DNA of 64,000 nt, taken from Paraburkholderia sp. IMGN_8. GTDB lineage: Bacteria > Pseudomonadota > Gammaproteobacteria > Burkholderiales > Burkholderiaceae. The DNA is taken from the NCBI RefSeq assembly GCF_038050405.1, contig NZ_CP150900.1:3844001-3908000 (forward strand). The letters are read 5' to 3'. The translations under genes and the position numbers were made by a program. Under the pieces are notes generated by a model. It saw nothing but the letters and a program-made list of their open reading frames with translations, was not told the DNA's origin and did no database searches. Shown in pieces: positions 41,027-49,828 of this stretch (its first letter is position 1; each line of letters begins with the position of its first letter).

Positions 41027-41058
41027 AGCCGGTGGTAGAATAACCGGCTGATTTTTTT
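41027..41058 (+). terminator. Intrinsic terminator between tgt and yajC
   Basis: AGCCGGT (41027-41033), 9-base loop, ACCGGCT (41043-41049), then a run of seven Ts. It suggests that yajC-secDF has at least partly separate transcription. An overlapping GGTTA/TAACC pairing could compete. Confidence 0.75.
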
Positions 41059-41089
41059 GATCGTTTTGATTTATAACGGAGAGACCAAC

Positions 41090-41419
41090 GTGTCGTTCAT
41101 TTCCAATGCCTTCGCCCAAGGCACAGCAACTGGTGGCATTGAATCGAACCTGATGAGCTTCCTGCCGCTGATCCTGATGTTCGGCGTGCTGTACTTCATC
41201 ATGATTCGCCCGCAAATGAAGCGCCAGAAGGAACATCGCAATATGCTCGCCGCGATGGCCAAGGGCGACGAAGTGGTGACGAACGGCGGTATCGTCGGTA
41301 AGGTGACCAAGGTGGGCGAAGCTTACGTCGGCATCGAAATCTCGGAAGGCACGGAAATCACCGTGCAAAAAGCGTCGGTGACGACGATTCTCCCGAAGGG
41401 CACGATCAAGTCGCTGTAA
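41090..41419 (+). CDS. yajC: Sec translocon accessory protein YajC
   Basis: 109 residues from GTG 41090, with GGAGAGA upstream. One membrane helix (MSFLPLILMFGVLYFIMI) follows a short periplasmic start (VSFISNAFAQGTA, read with initiator Met); the cytoplasmic part KGDEVVTNGGIVGKV is diagnostic. Part of the SecDF-YajC complex that assists SecYEG. Confidence 0.96.
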   Translation: MSFISNAFAQGTATGGIESNLMSFLPLILMFGVLYFIMIRPQMKRQKEHRNMLAAMAKGDEVVTNGGIVGKVTKVGEAYVGIEISEGTEITVQKASVTTILPKGTIKSL

Positions 41420-41536
41420 GGCCTGCTCTCTCGCGTCCGGCGCGGCCTCGCCGGCGGTTCACGCGGCACACCGCGCACCGCCCGCGCTCATCGCCGGACG
41501 CATCGCTTCCAAGCCAACCTTCCCGTTGGACCACTC

Positions 41537-43573
41537 ATGAATCGTTACCCCCTCTGGAAATACGCCGTGATGCTGGTGGCTCTGGTCATCGGCCTCGTGT
41601 ACACGCTGCCCAATCTGTTCGGCGAAGCGCCGGCGGTGCAGGTGTCGAGCGGCAAGGCAACGGTCAAGCTCGACTCGACCACGCTGTCGCAAGTCGAAGC
41701 GGCGCTCGCTGCCAGTCAAATCAAGCCTGAAGACGTCACGTTCGACAACTCGTCGGCCAACGCGAACATTCGCGTGCGTCTGCTGGATACCGACACGCAG
41801 TTGCGCGTGAAGGACCTGTTGCAGAAGTCGCTGAACAGCGATCCGACCGATCCGCAGTTCGTCGTCGCGCTGAACCTGCAAAGCGCGTCGCCGCACTGGC
41901 TGACCGCCCTGCGCGCGCTGCCGATGTACCTCGGTCTCGATTTGCGCGGCGGCGTGCACTTCCTGCTGCAGGTCGACATGGCCGGCGCGCTCAACAAGAA
42001 GCTCGACTCCGACGCCTCGGACGCACGTACGCTCCTGCGCGACAACCACATCCGCGACGGCGGCGTGAACCGAGTCAACCAGACGGTGGTGATCAACTTC
42101 GCCGATCAGGCCACGGCGGACGCCGCGCTCAAACTACTGAGCCGCAGCATCAGTGAACTCCAGTGGGCGTCGCAAACGGGGACGGACGGCGGTGTGCAAC
42201 TCGTCGGCACGTTCACGCCGGCGGTGCAGAAAGCCGTGCAGGACGCCGCGCTCAAGCAGAACATCACTACGCTGCATAACCGCGTGAACGAACTCGGCGT
42301 GGCCGAGCCGGTGATCCAGCAGCAAGGCGCGGATCGTATCGTCGTCGAACTGCCGGGCGTGCAGGACACGGCGAAGGCGAAGGACATCATCGGCCGCACA
42401 GCGACGCTCGAAGCGCGTCTCGCCGACCCGGTCAACACGCATCCGAACCCGTCCGATCCGGTGCCGCCGGGCGACGAATTGTTCACGCAAGGCAACCAGA
42501 CGCCGGTGCTGCTGCGCAAGCAGATCATCTTCACGGGCGACCGGATTATCGACGCGTCGGCGGGCTTCGACGAGCATCAGCGTCCGTCGGTCAACATCCG
42601 TCTGGACTCGGCCGGTGGCCGCGCGGTGCGCAGCGTGTCGCGCGACAACATCGGCAAGCCGATGGCGATGGTGCTGTTCGAAAAGGGCAAGGGCGAAGTG
42701 CTGACGGTGGCGACCATCCAGTCTGAACTGGGCGACCGCTTCCAGATCACCGGCCAGGCCACCCCGCAAGGCGCGGCCGACCTCGCGCTGCTGCTGCGCG
42801 CCGGTTCGCTCGCTGCGCCGATGGACATCATCGAAGAACGCACGATCGGCCCGAGCCTCGGCGCGGACAACATCAACAAGGGCTTCCACTCGGTGGTGTG
42901 GGGCTTTGTCGCGATCGCCGTGTTCATGATCGCGTACTACATGCTGTTCGGCGTGATCTCGATGATCGGCCTCTCGGTGAACCTACTGCTGCTGATCGCC
43001 GTGCTGTCGATGCTGCAAGCCACGCTCACCTTGCCGGGTATTGCCGCAATCGCGCTCGCGCTCGGTATGGCGATCGACGCGAACGTGCTGATCAACGAAC
43101 GGGTGCGTGAAGAACTGCGTCACGGCGCGCCGCCGCAACTGGCGATCCAGAACGGCTACGCGCACGCATGGGCGACGATTCTCGACTCGAACGTCACCAC
43201 GCTGATCGCCGGTCTCGCGCTGCTCGCGTTCGGCTCCGGCCCGGTGCGCGGCTTCGCGATGGTCCACTGTATCGGCATTCTGACGTCGATGTTCTCTGCC
43301 GTGTTCTTCTCGCGCGGCGTGGTCAACTTCTGGTACGGCGGCAAGAAGAAGCTCAAGTCGCTGGCCATTGGTCAGGTGTGGAGGCCGCAAGGCGTCGATG
43401 GCGCGGCTGCCTATCTCGGCAACGACGACGCGGCCACCGATACCGCGCAAGCCATCGCCGCGGCCACCGGCAAGCCGAAGGCACCGGCCTCGGCGCAGGC
43501 ACGTGCCGGCAAGCCGACCGTGCGCCGTCGCAATACGCCCAACACGCCGCAGAAACCGGGTTCATCCCGCTGA
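41537..43573 (+). CDS. secD: Protein translocase subunit SecD
   Basis: 678 residues. Uses the proton gradient to help pull exported proteins into the periplasm. N-terminal membrane helix (WKYAVMLVALVIGLVYTLP), the DLRGGVHFLLQVD motif, a large periplasmic domain with NRVNELGVAEP, then five C-terminal helices with ALGMAIDANVLINERVREEL. The last 50 residues are a Lys/Arg/Pro-rich tail not essential to the fold. Confidence 0.97.
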   Translation: MNRYPLWKYAVMLVALVIGLVYTLPNLFGEAPAVQVSSGKATVKLDSTTLSQVEAALAASQIKPEDVTFDNSSANANIRVRLLDTDTQLRVKDLLQKSLNSDPTDPQFVVALNLQSASPHWLTALRALPMYLGLDLRGGVHFLLQVDMAGALNKKLDSDASDARTLLRDNHIRDGGVNRVNQTVVINFADQATADAALKLLSRSISELQWASQTGTDGGVQLVGTFTPAVQKAVQDAALKQNITTLHNRVNELGVAEPVIQQQGADRIVVELPGVQDTAKAKDIIGRTATLEARLADPVNTHPNPSDPVPPGDELFTQGNQTPVLLRKQIIFTGDRIIDASAGFDEHQRPSVNIRLDSAGGRAVRSVSRDNIGKPMAMVLFEKGKGEVLTVATIQSELGDRFQITGQATPQGAADLALLLRAGSLAAPMDIIEERTIGPSLGADNINKGFHSVVWGFVAIAVFMIAYYMLFGVISMIGLSVNLLLLIAVLSMLQATLTLPGIAAIALALGMAIDANVLINERVREELRHGAPPQLAIQNGYAHAWATILDSNVTTLIAGLALLAFGSGPVRGFAMVHCIGILTSMFSAVFFSRGVVNFWYGGKKKLKSLAIGQVWRPQGVDGAAAYLGNDDAATDTAQAIAAATGKPKAPASAQARAGKPTVRRRNTPNTPQKPGSSR

Positions 43574-43591
43574 GTCCCGGAGAACAAGACC

Positions 43592-44542
43592 ATGGAATTT
43601 TTCCGCTTTCGCAAAGACATTCCGTTCATGCAGCGTGCGTTGATCTTCAACGCAATCTCGCTCCTGACATTTGTCGCCGCTGTGTTCTTCCTGCTGCATC
43701 GCGGGCTGCATCTGTCGGTGGAATTTACCGGCGGCACAGTCATCGAAGTGCAGTATCCGGGCGCCGCACCGCTCGAACCGGTGCGCGGCACGCTCAACAA
43801 GCTCGGCTATACCGACGCGCAAGTGCAGAACTTCGGCACCTCGCGCGACGTGCTGATCCGTCTGCCGCTCAAGCAAGGCTTCACCTCGGCGCAGCAGAGC
43901 GACCAGGTGATGGGCGCGCTCAAGGCAGAAGATCCGCAGGTGCAGTTGCAACGGGTCGAGTTCGTCGGCCCGCAGGTCGGCAAGGAACTCGCTACCGACG
44001 GCCTGCTCGCGCTCGCCTGCGTGGTGGTGGGCATTGTGATCTACCTGTCGTTCCGCTTCGAATGGAAATACGCGGTGGCCGGCGTGATCGCGAACTTGCA
44101 CGACGTGATCATCATTCTCGGCTTCTTCGCGTTCTTCCAATGGGAGTTCTCGCTGTCGGTGCTGGCTGCTGTGCTCGCGGTGCTCGGCTACTCGGTGAAC
44201 GAATCGGTGGTTATTTTCGACCGGATTCGCGAGACCTTCCGCCGCGAACGCAAGATGACCGTGATCGAAGTGATCAACCACGCGATCACCAGCACGATGT
44301 CGCGCACCATCATCACCCACGGCTGTACGCAGATGATGGTGCTGTCGATGTTCCTGTTCGGCGGCCCGACGCTGCACTACTTCGCTCTGGCGCTGACGGT
44401 CGGTATTCTGTTCGGTATCTACTCGTCGGTGTTCGTCGCGGCGGCGCTGGCCATGTGGTTGGGCGTGAAACGCGAAGATCTGCTGAAGGACAAGAAGGAC
44501 CGCACCGATCCGAACGACCCGAACGCAGGCGCGCAAGTTTGA
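43592..44542 (+). CDS. secF: Protein translocase subunit SecF
   Basis: 316 residues, six membrane helices. Partner of SecD. Shows LSVEFTGGTVIEVQ, then GYSVNESVVIFDRIRE and TSTMSRTIITHGCT, conserved in SecF. It begins 18 bases after secD. Confidence 0.97.
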   Translation: MEFFRFRKDIPFMQRALIFNAISLLTFVAAVFFLLHRGLHLSVEFTGGTVIEVQYPGAAPLEPVRGTLNKLGYTDAQVQNFGTSRDVLIRLPLKQGFTSAQQSDQVMGALKAEDPQVQLQRVEFVGPQVGKELATDGLLALACVVVGIVIYLSFRFEWKYAVAGVIANLHDVIIILGFFAFFQWEFSLSVLAAVLAVLGYSVNESVVIFDRIRETFRRERKMTVIEVINHAITSTMSRTIITHGCTQMMVLSMFLFGGPTLHYFALALTVGILFGIYSSVFVAAALAMWLGVKREDLLKDKKDRTDPNDPNAGAQV

Positions 44543-44565
44543 TCTTGCTGTCAACCTCGCAATGA

Positions 44566-44595
44566 AAAAGGCCGGTTCTCTCGAACCGGCCTTTT
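44566..44595 (+). terminator. Intrinsic terminator of secF (bidirectional)
   Basis: AAAAGGCCGGTTC and GAACCGGCCTTTT form a 13-pair stem around the loop TCTC, 23 bases after secF and 59 bases before the convergent MFS gene's stop, so it can serve both. Confidence 0.9.
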
Positions 44596-44654
44596 ACGTT
44601 TACCGCTGCCATCGCCCTACGATTACTCGCAGTGCAAAGACCTTTTGAACGGTC

Positions 44655-45932
44655 TTATCTGAACCCAAGCTTGCGCCGCGCCGCCATCAACGCCACCAGA
44701 CTCACTGCCGCGGCGAAAATCATGTAGTAGCTCGGCGCGGCCTTCGAACCCGTGAAGCTGATCAGCCACGCAATGATGAACGGCCCGAAGCCGCCGAAGA
44801 TCGTCACCGCGATGTTATAGGCGAGCGACATGCCGGTCGTGCGTGTCTGCACCGGGAACATCTCGGAGAGCAAACCCGGCAGCGCGGCGAAATAACCCGT
44901 CATCAGAAAGCCGAACACGATCTGCAGCGCGATCAGCGTGCCGAAAGTCGGATGCGCGACCAGATAGACGAAAGCCGGATTGATCAGCACGAGAAGCAGC
45001 AGCGCCGAGCTCAGCATGATCGTGGTGCGTCCGTGCCGGTCCGACAGGTGGCCGACGAGCGGCGAGAACACCATCTGGATCGCGCCGGTCAGCGCAATCG
45101 CCGCGAACGCGACCGACGGCGCGAGTCCCAACTGCTTCACGCCATAGGTCGGCATGAACAACACCAGATACGTCGACACCGTCCCGAGCACCACCACGCC
45201 GATCGCAATCACGAGGCGCAGCTTCTGGCTCGCGAAGGTATCGCGCAACGGCGTCGTGGTCGTTTCCGCGGCGAGGAACTCGGGCGTCTCGTCGAGCCTG
45301 GTGCGGATGTACCAGGCCACCGGCCCGATCAGGAGACCGAAGAAGAACGGCACGCGCCAGCCCCACGAGGCCATCTGCTCCGGCGACAGCTTGCCGGTCA
45401 GCAGTACGCCGAAGCACGCGGCCAGCAGCGTCGTGAGCCCCTGGCTCGCCACCTGCCAGCTCGCGAAAAAGCCGCGCCGCCCCGGCACGTGCTCCGCGAG
45501 AAACGCCGTCGCACTGCCGAACTCGCCGCCCGCCGAAAAGCCTTGCATCAGACGCGCCATCACGAGGATCACGGGCGCGGCGATGCCGATGCTTTGATAG
45601 GTCGGCAGAATCGCGATGATCAGCGTGCCCGCCATCATCAGCAGGATCGACAGCGTGAGCGCCGCCTTGCGGCCGGCTCGGTCCGCATAAGCGCCGATTA
45701 CAACCGCGCCGAGCGGGCGCATGAAGAACGACACGCCGAAGGTGCCAAGCGTGAGCAACAGCGAGACCGTGTCGTTGCCGGCCGGGAAAAACAGCTTCGC
45801 GATGACGACCGCGAAAAAACCGTACACCACCAGATCGAACCATTCGAGCGCGTTGCCGATCGACGCGGCCACCACCGCGCGCCACGAATTTTGCCGGCTC
45901 CCCGCCAGGCTTACAGCAGTCGTTGCATTCAT
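44655..45932 (-). CDS. MFS transporter, metabolite:H+ symporter (MHS) family
   Basis: 425 residues from ATG 45932 (MNATTAVSLAGSRQ), about twelve membrane helices. ASIGNALEWFDLVVYGFF opens the first helix, and RPLGAVVIGAYADRAGRKAAL forms the loop 2-3 MFS motif. These features place it with ProP, KgtP and citrate/tricarballylate transporters. The substrate, probably a small organic acid or compatible solute, cannot be fixed. The frame continues upstream without conserved features. No linked metabolic genes. Confidence 0.88.
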   Translation of the reverse strand: MNATTAVSLAGSRQNSWRAVVAASIGNALEWFDLVVYGFFAVVIAKLFFPAGNDTVSLLLTLGTFGVSFFMRPLGAVVIGAYADRAGRKAALTLSILLMMAGTLIIAILPTYQSIGIAAPVILVMARLMQGFSAGGEFGSATAFLAEHVPGRRGFFASWQVASQGLTTLLAACFGVLLTGKLSPEQMASWGWRVPFFFGLLIGPVAWYIRTRLDETPEFLAAETTTTPLRDTFASQKLRLVIAIGVVVLGTVSTYLVLFMPTYGVKQLGLAPSVAFAAIALTGAIQMVFSPLVGHLSDRHGRTTIMLSSALLLLVLINPAFVYLVAHPTFGTLIALQIVFGFLMTGYFAALPGLLSEMFPVQTRTTGMSLAYNIAVTIFGGFGPFIIAWLISFTGSKAAPSYYMIFAAAVSLVALMAARRKLGFR

Positions 45933-46113
45933 GCAGATCTCCGATGCGCGCGAAATATTATTGATGCAGGCCTTCAGACCCGATCCTGCCGCACTGGATG
46001 CACGCACAACCAAGGCGGTGTCAGCGCTCTGTGTACCTGAAAAATTAAAACGACGCGAGCGGCAAATGCCCGACGGCCGCCGCGCAAGGCTTGCCGCGTT
46101 GCAAGCAGGCCAA

Positions 46114-46157
46114 CAAAAAAACCGCTTCGTCGCAAAAGCGAACGAAGCGGTTTTTTT
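46114..46157 (-). terminator. Intrinsic terminator between yceI and MFS gene
   Basis: AAAAAACCGCTTCGT and ACGAAGCGGTTTTTT flank an 11-base loop, T-rich on both strands. It ends the cybB-yceI-yceI transcript on the minus strand. The gap 45933-46250 also contains a 4-copy tandem repeat and a GCGAGCC/GGCTCGC hairpin (46223-46242). Confidence 0.85.
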
Positions 46158-46184
46158 GCGGCGCAACGGCCGCGCGGCGTAATA

Positions 46185-46224
46185 ACGAACACGCACGAAC
46201 ACGCACGAACACGCACGAACACGC
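46185..46224. repeat. Tandem repeat, 4 x 10 bp
   Basis: Four exact copies of ACGAACACGC in the gap between the MFS gene and yceI. Likely a slippage-prone simple repeat; copy number may differ between strains. Confidence 0.9.
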
Positions 46225-46250
46225 GAGCCTGCAAAGGCTCGCTAAAGCGC

Positions 46251-46832
46251 TCACTGCTGCTTGATACCTTCAGCCTGAATATGCAGCTTGGTGTCCATGC
46301 TGAAGCCATACTTGCTGCCGAAATCCATGCCGTAATCCGCGCGGCTGAAATGACCGCTCGCTTCCACGCCGCACACTTCGCGCTTGAGCACCGGATGCTG
46401 CATGCACTTGAAAGATTCGATCTTCAGATTCAGCGGCTTGGTCACGCCGTGTATCGTGAAGTTGCCGACCACCTCGATCGGCTTGTCGCCGTCGAACTTG
46501 ATGTCAGTGCCCTTGTAGGTCGCCGAAGAAAACTTGGCGACGTCGAAGAACTCGGGCGTCCTCAAATGCTCGTCGAGCTTGGGATTGCCGGTTTCGACCG
46601 AAGCCGGGTCGACGGTCACGTCCACCGTGCCGGTTTTTGCCGCGCGGTCGAGGGTCACGATGCCCGAACTCTTGACGAACTTGCCGCGCCACACCGAGAG
46701 GCCGCCGAGGTGATCCGCTTCGAAGCTCGGAAAGGTGTGGGTCGGATCAAGCTGATAGGTATCGGCGGCGAACGAGCCGAGCGTGAAAGAAGAAGCCGGC
46801 GCGCCTACGGCGATCAACAGGGATGTTTTCAA
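46251..46832 (-). CDS. YceI family periplasmic lipid-binding-like protein (TTG start)
   Basis: 193 residues. The only well-placed start is TTG 46832, with AAAGGAG seven bases upstream; an ATG inside that spacer is out of frame and hits a stop at once. It gives the signal peptide [20 protein letters not shown] and [13 protein letters not shown], the usual first strand of YceI. Further on: [14 protein letters not shown] and [14 protein letters not shown]. YceI lipocalins bind isoprenoid chains; the exact role is unknown. One of two paralogues beside cytochrome b561. Confidence 0.87.
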   Translation of the reverse strand: MKTSLLIAVGAPASSFTLGSFAADTYQLDPTHTFPSFEADHLGGLSVWRGKFVKSSGIVTLDRAAKTGTVDVTVDPASVETGNPKLDEHLRTPEFFDVAKFSSATYKGTDIKFDGDKPIEVVGNFTIHGVTKPLNLKIESFKCMQHPVLKREVCGVEASGHFSRADYGMDFGSKYGFSMDTKLHIQAEGIKQQ

Positions 46833-46888
46833 TTCATGCTCCTTTGTTCTGAAAGAAAAGCTGCTGCACCCGAACAGCGCAGCGAACG

Positions 46889-47452
46889 TCACTTGCGTGC
46901 TGCAACGATATGAAACTTGATCACCACTTCATCGGCGACCACCGATGTGTCTTTCCATTCACCGGTACCGATATCGAACTGCGAACGCTTGATCGGCAGG
47001 GCGCCGTCGAAGGTCTGCGTCGCGCCCTGCTGGGTGACCGTGACCGGCACCACCACCGTCTGCGATTTGCCCTTGATGGTCAGCTTGCCGGTCACCTTGA
47101 ACTGATTGCCGCCGGCCGGCGCAATCGCGCCCGACACGAAGGTCGCGTTCGGATACGTCTTCGCGTCGAACCAGTCCTTGCCGCGCACCTGTTCGTTGTA
47201 GCTTTCGTCGCCGAGATCGTAGCTGGCGACATCGATGCTGAGCTGCGCGTCGCCCTCGGTCGGTTTGGCCGGATCGAACTTCACTTGCGCGGTGAATTTA
47301 CCGAACTTGCCTTCCACCGGCACGTTCATCTGTTTGGAGGTTGCGGTCACCGTGCTCTTCGGGACGTCGACCTGTGCGAGCGCGCTGCCGGCTGCAGTGA
47401 GCGAAGCCGCCGCGAACGCGGCGAGCATGTAGCGATAAAACGAAACTTTCAT
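46889..47452 (-). CDS. YceI family periplasmic protein
   Basis: 187 residues from ATG 47452 with AAGGAT upstream. Signal peptide [18 protein letters not shown] cleaved near ALA-QVD. The body has [36 protein letters not shown] and [13 protein letters not shown], typical of YceI. It is 8 bases downstream of the cytochrome b561 gene, an association seen in many proteobacteria. Confidence 0.9.
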   Translation of the reverse strand: MKVSFYRYMLAAFAAASLTAAGSALAQVDVPKSTVTATSKQMNVPVEGKFGKFTAQVKFDPAKPTEGDAQLSIDVASYDLGDESYNEQVRGKDWFDAKTYPNATFVSGAIAPAGGNQFKVTGKLTIKGKSQTVVVPVTVTQQGATQTFDGALPIKRSQFDIGTGEWKDTSVVADEVVIKFHIVAARK

Positions 47453-47460
47453 GGTTATCC

Positions 47461-48021
47461 TTATTTGATGAAAGGGAGCATGCGCGACAACAGGCCGTCG
47501 CGGTCCAGCCATTGATGCTTGAGCGCCGCCGCCACATGCAATGCGACCAGCACGAGAAGCGTGTAGTTCAGCACGATATGCACGTTCTTCAGCAGTTCCT
47601 TGAGATGTGGGTCCGGCGCGATCAGGCGCGGCAGCGGGATCAGCCCGAGGTACACCACCGGCACGTTGGCCGCGGAGCTATACAGATAGCCTGACACGGG
47701 AATCGCGATCATCAGCACATACAGCAGCAGATGCGTGAGATGCGCGGCGCCGCGCTGCCAGGCCGGCATGCGGCGCGGCATCGGCGGCGCCCCGTACATG
47801 GCGCGCCACAGAATGCGCAGCACGGCGAGCGCGAACACCGTCACGCCGATCCATTTGTGCCAGGAAAAATAGCGCAGCTTGGTCGGCGTGAAGCCGGGGA
47901 TGTCCGTCATCACCCAACCGAGCGCGAAACCGCACACGATCAGCAACGCGATCACCCAGTGGAAGGCGATGGCGGTTCGCGTGTACGACTCCCGGCCACC
48001 GAAAGAAGGATTGTGTGCCAT
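47461..48021 (-). CDS. Cytochrome b561 (di-haem membrane protein)
   Basis: 186 residues, four membrane helices. Haem-ligand His residues are seen in AIAFHWVIALLIVCGFALG, FSWHKWIGVTVFAL, HLTHLLLYVLMI and HIVLNYTLLVLVALHVAAA. Transfers electrons between the quinone pool and a periplasmic acceptor, perhaps superoxide. First gene of an operon with two yceI paralogues. Confidence 0.93.
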   Translation of the reverse strand: MAHNPSFGGRESYTRTAIAFHWVIALLIVCGFALGWVMTDIPGFTPTKLRYFSWHKWIGVTVFALAVLRILWRAMYGAPPMPRRMPAWQRGAAHLTHLLLYVLMIAIPVSGYLYSSAANVPVVYLGLIPLPRLIAPDPHLKELLKNVHIVLNYTLLVLVALHVAAALKHQWLDRDGLLSRMLPFIK

Positions 48022-48438
48022 GACAGGTCAACGCTAGAGAGAGGTTAACGGCGCAGCCGGCCTTGCTATTCCCCGCTGCCGATTCGGCTTGCATCGGGCT
48101 GCGCAGCTCGGAGCGGGGTGCGGGCTGCGGCACGCGCCAAGGCCGCCATGCTACCCCAAGCGGAAAAAGCTGGCTGCCGCTACATGGAAAGCGCCCATCC
48201 CGTCAATTTTGCATGCAGCCAGGCCGGCATTGAACAATTGGGGCCGGACACTGTCAGAGGCATGTTCTTTATGTAAGATTAATTCAAATGCCGGCCCGGC
48301 ATGGCTCACAGCCGCATTGAGCGCAGCGGCCAGGCGCGTTTGGTACTATTGCTTCACGTTTTGCTCCACGTTTTTGCCTGTCCCGCCTTGAGAACCGGCA
48401 TTGCACGCCTCCCCTCACGTCGTTAGCCCCTGTGCCGT
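48022..48438. other. Intergenic region between cytochrome b561 gene and pqiA
   Basis: 417 bases between divergent genes. CTGTCA (48250-48255), 17 bases, TAAGAT (48273-48278) is a candidate pqi promoter. It is enclosed by the inverted repeat GCCGGCATT (48223-48231) and AATGCCGGC (48287-48295). I see no credible gene; a 100-codon frame here lacks a binding site and recognisable content. Confidence 0.45.
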
Positions 48439-49170
48439 ATGGAACATGACAACCTGATCGCGTGCCATGAGTGCGATACGCTGTTCCGCAAGCCACCGCT
48501 TGTCGGGCGTATGGTCGCGCGCTGTCCGCGCTGCGGCGCGACGCTCTATCGCGGCATCTCCCGCAAGCTCGACAGCATCACCGCGATGACCCTCGCCGCG
48601 CTATTCACCTTCCTGATCGCCCAAGGCTTCCCGATCCTCGAACTGGAAACCAACGGCATCACCTCGCAGACCTCGCTGTTCGGCGCGCTCGTCGCGTTAT
48701 GGAACGAGGACATGCAGATCGTGGCGATCATGGTGTTCTGTTCGACCATCCTGTTTCCGCTGATCGAACTGCTCGCACTCCTCTATGTGTTGATCCCGCT
48801 GCGCGCCGGCTATGTGCCGCCGGCCTTCAACCGCGTACTGCGCGCCATTCAATTCGTCCGGCCGTGGGGGATGATCGAAGTGTTCATGCTCGGCGTGCTG
48901 ATCACGATCGTGAAGATGGTGAGTCTCGCGCGCGTGATTCCCGAAGCGGCGCTGTTCGCCTTCGGCGCGCTGACGCTGATGTTCGCAGTGGTCGTCACTT
49001 TCGACCCGCGCATTCTGTGGGACCTCGCAGACGAAATGGGCGACCGAAAGCAGCGCCCGCTGCCGCGCACCGAGGCCGACAGCGCGGCGGCCGTCGTCGA
49101 TATCGCGGCGGAGTCCCCCACGCCTTCCACCGGCCAACCCGGTGTGCCACCGGCACCGCATCAGGGATGA
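48439..49170 (+). CDS. pqiA: PqiA-domain membrane protein, first half
   Basis: 243 residues. Starts with the zinc-ribbon-like CHECDTLFRKP ... CPRCGATLYR, then four membrane helices with the family segment WGMIEVFMLGVLITIVKM. E. coli PqiA carries two such domains in one chain; here the gene stands for one. Part of the PqiABC system for lipid movement across the envelope. The stop codon lies 7 bases before the second PqiA gene. Confidence 0.9.
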   Translation: MEHDNLIACHECDTLFRKPPLVGRMVARCPRCGATLYRGISRKLDSITAMTLAALFTFLIAQGFPILELETNGITSQTSLFGALVALWNEDMQIVAIMVFCSTILFPLIELLALLYVLIPLRAGYVPPAFNRVLRAIQFVRPWGMIEVFMLGVLITIVKMVSLARVIPEAALFAFGALTLMFAVVVTFDPRILWDLADEMGDRKQRPLPRTEADSAAAVVDIAAESPTPSTGQPGVPPAPHQG

Positions 49171-49177
49171 GCACACG

Positions 49178-49828
49178 ATGAAATACGTCACCGCGATGCG
49201 TGCGGGTCTGGTCTCCTGCCATGCGTGCGGACGTGTCGAGCCGCGCATCCGCTCCGTCACCCCGCAGCATTGCAGCCGTTGCGGCGCGGTACTGCACCGG
49301 CGCAATCCCGATAGCCTGATGCGCACCTGGGCGTTATTGATCGCGGCGGCCTTGCTGTATATTCCGGCGAATCTGTTGCCGGTGATGCACACCTCATCGC
49401 TGCTCGGATCCGAAGACGACACCATCATGAGCGGCGTCGTCTATTTCTGGACCTCCGGCGACTGGCCACTAGCGGTGATCGTGTTCGTCGCCAGCATCAT
49501 GGTGCCGATGCTCAAGCTCAGCGTGCTGCTGCTGCTCACCGTCACTGCGCAGCGCCGCTCGCACTGGCGGCCGGAGCAGCGCACCACGCTGTACCGGATG
49601 GTCGAACGGATCGGGCGCTGGTCGATGCTCGACGTCTTCGTCGTCACGCTGACAGTCGCGCTGGTGCGCTTCAAGTCGCTTGCTGTCATCACGGCCGGGC
49701 CGGGCGCCCTTGCCTTCGGCTCGGTGGTGATTCTGACCATGATGGCATCCATGCAATTCGATCCACGGCTCATCTGGGACAACGTGGAAGGCAGTACCCA
49801 AAAACCTCAGGACCTCAACCATGACTAG
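49178..49828 (+). CDS. PqiA-domain membrane protein, second half
   Basis: 216 residues from ATG 49178. It repeats the design of the preceding gene: CHACGRVEPR ... CSRCGAVLHRRNP, then membrane helices with GRWSMLDVFVVTLTVALV. Its last 8 bases overlap the start of pqiB, implying translational coupling. Confidence 0.9.
   Translation: MKYVTAMRAGLVSCHACGRVEPRIRSVTPQHCSRCGAVLHRRNPDSLMRTWALLIAAALLYIPANLLPVMHTSSLLGSEDDTIMSGVVYFWTSGDWPLAVIVFVASIMVPMLKLSVLLLLTVTAQRRSHWRPEQRTTLYRMVERIGRWSMLDVFVVTLTVALVRFKSLAVITAGPGALAFGSVVILTMMASMQFDPRLIWDNVEGSTQKPQDLNHD

Noticed and set aside
48089..48391. 100-codon frame upstream of pqiA
   Set aside because: No binding site, no recognisable domain, and it covers the probable pqi promoter and inverted repeat.
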